Assembly: GCF_963675905.1 (NCBI RefSeq)
Contig: NZ_OY780936.1
Span: forward strand, 2,923,946 to 2,987,945
DNA length: 64,000 bases
Source of the DNA: an uncultured Bacteroides sp.
Lineage (GTDB): Bacteria; Bacteroidota; Bacteroidia; Bacteroidales; Bacteroidaceae
Direction of reading: 5' to 3'
Part shown: in pieces, positions 60,554 through 64,000 of the stretch
Numbering within the stretch: position 1 is the first letter of the stretch
Layout of the letters: each line of letters opens with the position of its first letter
The notes under the pieces: model-generated
What the model saw: the letters and a program-made list of their open reading frames with translations, nothing else
Told to the model about the DNA's origin: nothing
Databases searched by the model: none
Program-made: the position numbers and the translations under genes

Positions 60554-61246
60554 TCAGGCAACGGCAAGTGTTATAATACTAATCTTTACATCAGACGATT
60601 CTAACAGTTTTGCGGCACAAGATACAAGGGTAGCGCCTGTGGTAAGTACATCATCTACAAGCAAAATATGCTTTCCCTGAATCTTTTCAGGAGAAGCAAC
60701 CTGAAAAACATCTTTCACATTTTCCCATCGGTCAAACACGCTTTTCCTAGTCTGAGTATTGTTCGACACAGATCTAACTAATGTATTCAAATCCAAAGGA
60801 ATACCTGTTGCATGAGATATACCCAAAACAATCCATTCACTTTGATTGTATCCACGGGCTCTCTTTCTCTTTGAATGAAGAGGAACCGGTATAACAACAT
60901 CTATCCCCTTAAAGAAGTCTGTGGTTAGAAGTTCATTAGCCATATAGCGCCCCATCACTTCGCCAAGTTCTTTATAGCCGTTGTATTTCAGTTTAAAAAG
61001 GATGTGCCTGTAATCGCTTCCTTTGTTATAAAAGAAGTATGAGGTAGCTCTTTCTATCTCCGCTTTCCCCCAGAAACGCTGCTCTATTTCATTGTTTGGC
61101 TGAAGATGATAATTGGTACGCGGCATTCTCGAGTTGCACATTGTACAAACAGCTTCTTCTCCCTTCACCAGGCATCCGCCGCACACCACACAAGAACGTG
61201 GAAACAGCAAGTTTAGAAGTGCATCAATCCATTGAATCATACTCAT
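60554..61246 (-). CDS. comF: ComF family phosphoribosyltransferase-like protein
   Basis: 230 residues. N-terminal zinc ribbon (CVVCGGC at 19-25 and CTMC at 34-37) and a C-terminal type I PRTase-like domain with ILLVDDVLTTGAT and RARGYNQSEWI. ComF helps DNA transport into the cytoplasm in competent bacteria; in Bacteroidetes its role is not settled. The start overlaps the end of recX by 23 bp. Confidence 0.92.
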   Translation of the reverse strand: MSMIQWIDALLNLLFPRSCVVCGGCLVKGEEAVCTMCNSRMPRTNYHLQPNNEIEQRFWGKAEIERATSYFFYNKGSDYRHILFKLKYNGYKELGEVMGRYMANELLTTDFFKGIDVVIPVPLHSKRKRARGYNQSEWIVLGISHATGIPLDLNTLVRSVSNNTQTRKSVFDRWENVKDVFQVASPEKIQGKHILLVDDVLTTGATLVSCAAKLLESSDVKISIITLAVA

Positions 61247-61703
61247 CGGAAAGTTGCATGCATTTACGTATTATGTTCATTTCAAAACCACGGCTAAGGG
61301 CAAACCGGATTAACTTCATGTTCAATTGGTAATCGTCCGAAGCATGAATGGATTTTTTCTTTGAAGATAATAATGACCGCAGCGTATTCATATACTCTTT
61401 TTCATCAATCTCATTCAGGCAATCACGACTCATCTCTGATGGGATTTTTTTCATATAAAGAGCCTGACTGATCTTTATCCGCCCCCACTTATTGAATTTA
61501 AATTTATCGTTCACAAAAAAACGACAATATCGTTCTTCATCAATAAATCGTTCGTCAATAAGTCGTTTAAGAATTCTTTCTTTTGCATCGGCATCCATCC
61601 CCCACTGAGTAAGTTTGGTGCCAACCTCAGAAAGACAATGCTCGGACGCAGTGCAGTATGCCGCTGCTTTATTCAACGCTTCTTTTTCTGTCAGTTCGCT
61701 CAT
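61224..61703 (-). CDS. recX: Regulatory protein RecX
   Basis: 159 residues with three-helix RecX repeats: AAAYCTASEHCLSEVGTKLTQWGM, then RLIDERFIDEERYCRFFVNDKFKFNKWGRIKISQAL, and YEDFDS-like C-terminal helices. Modulates RecA filaments. No recA in the window. Overlaps prmC by 4 bp and comF by 23 bp: prmC-recX-comF is a tight operon. Confidence 0.92.
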   Translation of the reverse strand: MSELTEKEALNKAAAYCTASEHCLSEVGTKLTQWGMDADAKERILKRLIDERFIDEERYCRFFVNDKFKFNKWGRIKISQALYMKKIPSEMSRDCLNEIDEKEYMNTLRSLLSSKKKSIHASDDYQLNMKLIRFALSRGFEMNIIRKCMQLSDEYDSMD

Positions 61704-62536
61704 CTTAATGCTTTTACTATTCTATCTTTGCCGGATAAATCTTTTATAATTTCTGCATCACAATATCCAAGAGAAAGAAGTAAATCGGCCGTTTCTTTCC
61801 CAAAAGCCTGATTTATTTCAAAATAAATTCTTCCGCCGGGCACAAGCATATCAAGACCTAACTCTGCAATCTTTCTATAAAACAACAACGGATCCTCATC
61901 GGGAACAAACAAGGCCAAAGAGGGTTCCCAATCGAGTACATTGTGCTCCATATCAGTTTTTTCGGCATCAGTTATATAAGGAGGGTTGCTCACTATCACA
62001 TCAAATTTCTCGCCAATGGGTTGATATTCCAGAACATTGACTTTATTAAAGGTAACAGAAGTACCTAGCTTTTCGTTATTTTCTCGAGCTACCTTCAATG
62101 CTTCATCTGAAACATCCCATGATGAGACTTTTGCCTGAGGAAGATTCTTTGCCAGAGAGATTGCAATACATCCACTCCCGGAACCAATATCCAAGATCTT
62201 TGCAGAACAATCGGCATTCTCTTTAATAATTAAAGAAACAAGTTCTGCAGTCTCCGGACGAGGAATCAGGACAGCCGGAGTAACACAAAAAGTCATGCCG
62301 TAGAATTCGGCACATCCTAATATATATTGAATAGGTTCGTATTTTTGAAGACGGGCAAGAATCTCATCGAGTTGTCCTGCCTGATTTGCAGATAAATTAA
62401 TATCTTTGCCCATATAATAATCAAGCATATTGAAATGAAGTACTTCGGTAAAAATAATTTTCGTGAAGCCCTTTATTTCCGATTCGGGATATATGCCGGT
62501 CAAAGCCTGCTTGATATGTAACTCAACTGCATGCAT
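61700..62536 (-). CDS. prmC: Peptide chain release factor methyltransferase PrmC
   Basis: 278 residues from MHAVELHIKQALTG (62536); the longer frame would begin upstream of the promoter. SAM motif ILDIGSGSGCIAISLA and catalytic NPPY (VIVSNPPYITDAE) are present, with the family's N-terminal helical domain. It N5-methylates the GGQ glutamine of release factors. First gene of prmC-recX-comF. Confidence 0.96.
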   Translation of the reverse strand: MHAVELHIKQALTGIYPESEIKGFTKIIFTEVLHFNMLDYYMGKDINLSANQAGQLDEILARLQKYEPIQYILGCAEFYGMTFCVTPAVLIPRPETAELVSLIIKENADCSAKILDIGSGSGCIAISLAKNLPQAKVSSWDVSDEALKVARENNEKLGTSVTFNKVNVLEYQPIGEKFDVIVSNPPYITDAEKTDMEHNVLDWEPSLALFVPDEDPLLFYRKIAELGLDMLVPGGRIYFEINQAFGKETADLLLSLGYCDAEIIKDLSGKDRIVKALR

Positions 62537-62553
62537 AAATTTTGATTTGTTTG

Positions 62554-62561
62554 CAAAAGTA
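62554..62561 (-). promoter_or_regulatory. -7 element TACTTTTG of prmC
   Basis: Perfect TAnnTTTG on the minus strand, 17 bp before the prmC ATG, in the 34-bp gap to the divergent ribD. Confidence 0.6.
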
Positions 62562-62570
62562 GAAAAATAA

Positions 62571-63641
62571 ATGGAAAACAACAGAATTTTTACACAAGAA
62601 GAAATCTATATGGCTCGTTGCATAGAATTGGCCAGAAGAGGAAAATGCGAAGCTTCTCCAAACCCAATGGTAGGAGCTGTCATTGTGTGCAATGGAAAGA
62701 TAATTGGCGAAGGATATCATCGAATATGCGGAGAGGCACATGCTGAAGTAAATGCAATTAATTCTGTAAAAGATAAATCCAAACTCAAAAAATCAACAAT
62801 ATATGTGAGTCTGGAACCTTGCTCCCACTACGGAAAAACGCCTCCTTGTGCCGATTTAATCATAGAAAAAGGAATTCCTAAAGTTGTAATAGGATGTATA
62901 GATCCTTTTGCCAAAGTAGCAGGAAGAGGTATAAAGAAGTTACAAGATGCCGGTATAGAAGTTACAGTTGGAGTTCTTGAACAAGAATGTAGCAACCTGA
63001 ACAAGAGATTTATCACATTCCATTCTAAGAAAAGACCCTATATTATATTAAAATGGGCAGAATCTTCCGACGGTTTTTTAGATGTAAAACGAACCGGAGG
63101 CCATCCTATAGCTCTTTCAACCCCCATGACCAATATGCTTGTACATAAAAGACGAGCCGAAGTTGATGCTATTATTGTAGGAACAAGAACAGCTCTTTTA
63201 GACAACCCTACGCTTAGCGTACGAAACTGGTACGGAAAGGATCCACTCAGGGTTGTAATAGACAGAACCTTAAAGATTCCCGAAAATTTCCATCTGCTGG
63301 ATGATAAAATTAAAACATGGGTCGTAACAGAAAAGGAACACATTAGCACCAGTCAAACGTGCTATAAGAAACTACCATTTACTGACGATCTTTTACCTGA
63401 ACTATTGGCAGAACTTCATAAGAATAATATCCAGTCAATCATGGTAGAAGGAGGAAGTGTGTTGTTACAATCATTTATCGATAAAAACTTATGGGATGAA
63501 GCATTTATTGAGAAATCGGCCATAATTCTGAATGATGGAATAAAGACTCCGCACATCAACGGAAAAAGACATTTTATAGATTTCCATTTTTGCGTACCAA
63601 TATTGCATTATTATAACGGAATTAATGTACCCGCGCTCTAA
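62571..63641 (+). CDS. ribD: Bifunctional riboflavin deaminase/reductase RibD
   Basis: 356 residues. N-terminal deaminase (about 8-150) with the zinc site HAEVNA (His57, Glu59) and PCSHYGKTPPC (Cys84, Cys93); C-terminal reductase (about 155-350) with WAESSDGFLDV and MVEGGSVLLQSFI. Carries out steps two and three of riboflavin synthesis. Divergent from prmC, with starts only 34 bp apart. Confidence 0.96.
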   Translation: MENNRIFTQEEIYMARCIELARRGKCEASPNPMVGAVIVCNGKIIGEGYHRICGEAHAEVNAINSVKDKSKLKKSTIYVSLEPCSHYGKTPPCADLIIEKGIPKVVIGCIDPFAKVAGRGIKKLQDAGIEVTVGVLEQECSNLNKRFITFHSKKRPYIILKWAESSDGFLDVKRTGGHPIALSTPMTNMLVHKRRAEVDAIIVGTRTALLDNPTLSVRNWYGKDPLRVVIDRTLKIPENFHLLDDKIKTWVVTEKEHISTSQTCYKKLPFTDDLLPELLAELHKNNIQSIMVEGGSVLLQSFIDKNLWDEAFIEKSAIILNDGIKTPHINGKRHFIDFHFCVPILHYYNGINVPAL

Positions 63642-63731
63642 TAATAGAATATTTGTCGAGAAAAACACACTTATTATCTATAAATATTTATAAAACTTGC
63701 CCTGAATGTTCAATTGAGAGAAAAAACTTTC

Positions 63732-63739
63732 TATTTTTG
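63732..63739 (+). promoter_or_regulatory. -7 element TATTTTTG of the DUF6089 gene
   Basis: Perfect TAnnTTTG, leaving a leader of roughly 105 nt before the ATG at 63851. Confidence 0.5.
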
Positions 63740-63850
63740 CAATTTGTAAATAAGCATTTTATGATCAAATATACAATAATTTGATTCAAGATGTAATTAT
63801 TGAAAAAAAACAGCGTTTTATAGGAAAATAAACTTATAAATAATGTAGGT

Positions 63851-64000
63851 ATGAAATTTATCAATAAAGCGCTCATTTTTATATTGTTAGCCTTCTTTGA
63901 CACTATATTTATTCATGCACAGGAGAATGAATATAGAATGGAAGCAGGAGGATTGCTTGGAGGTAGTTTTTATATGGGAGACGCAAATTATTCTGTCCCT
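63851..64000 (+). CDS. DUF6089-like outer-membrane beta-barrel protein, N-terminal part (cut by window edge)
   Basis: 50 codons to the window end. Signal peptide KFINKALIFILLAFFDTIFIHAQ, then ENEYRMEAGGLLGGSFYMGDANYS, the opening strand of DUF6089/porin-like proteins, which in Bacteroidetes often precede the Bam complex genes. The body is outside the window. Confidence 0.7.
   Translation, partial: MKFINKALIFILLAFFDTIFIHAQENEYRMEAGGLLGGSFYMGDANYSVP

Noticed and set aside
60376-60567. 63-codon open frame across the TGTACA element and the pyrE upstream region
   Set aside because: It merely translates the repeat (22-bp period is not a multiple of three) and overlaps the comF end; no support as a gene.

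Overview
The window looks like chromosomal DNA of a Bacteroidales bacterium, most likely Bacteroides or a close relative. The grounds are: AT-rich sequence; many start sites preceded by the Bacteroidetes sigma -7 element TAnnTTTG with almost no Shine-Dalgarno; a rhamnose gene set (kinase, isomerase, permease, aldolase, AraC regulator) like the one known in Bacteroides thetaiotaomicron; and Bacteroidetes-only families (PorP/SprF, GldKLMN, DUF4369-thioredoxin, DUF4450, DUF2795, DUF6089). No database search was possible, so species is not assigned.

Layout. 1-12 kb: the start of a TonB-dependent receptor, a PAP2 phosphatase/epimerase pair, RNase R, a lipocalin/PNPOx-like pair, and a complete type IX secretion core operon (porP-gldK-gldL-gldM-gldN). 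12-14 kb: DUF2795 protein, cobalamin adenosyltransferase and a methyltransferase. 14-35 kb: a carbohydrate region read entirely on the minus strand. It holds two large (alpha/alpha)-barrel-type exported proteins (one DUF4450), the AraC regulator, a GH105 enzyme, rhaD-rhaT-rhaI-rhaB, a GH28 pectinase, a GH106-like rhamnosidase and an esterase-GH105 fusion. Together these would cut rhamnogalacturonan-type pectin outside the cytoplasm and catabolise the released L-rhamnose. Several genes are separated by strong hairpins.

35-42.4 kb: small orphan genes, a Fic protein, and then a compact 4.45-kb integrative element in the 3' end of tRNA-Leu(CAA). The element has a tyrosine integrase, a HTH/excisionase-like protein, an unknown 160-residue protein, a replication-initiator-like protein, 22-bp iteron-like repeats, 40-42-bp repeats, paired 12-bp arm-type sites at both ends, att repeats, and a terminator that replaces the one the insertion separated from the tRNA. 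Its int and rep genes share the same leader and the same 45-bp trailer, a cassette-like arrangement I do not recognise from described elements.

42.4-51.4 kb: manC, HIT protein, greA, a thioredoxin-fold lipoprotein without its cysteines, pnp, and a BNR_4 beta-propeller/GH51 arabinofuranosidase pair. 51.5-56 kb: an accessory stretch with a small repeat-motif protein, a repeat-rich gene-free region with two different motif families, a gene remnant, a uracil-DNA-glycosylase-like protein and an ATPase_2/DUF234 protein. 56-64 kb: tRNA-Leu(TAA) and tRNA-Gly(GCC), a probable five-gene operon (pyrE, SRPBCC-like gene, argH, aldo/keto reductase, Cys-rich lipoprotein), then prmC-recX-comF, ribD and the start of a DUF6089 outer-membrane protein.

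The observations most worth following are the integrative element with its repeated gene borders and iterons, and a dispersed intergenic element of four TGTACA palindromes spaced exactly 22 bp, present twice in the window upstream of promoters.
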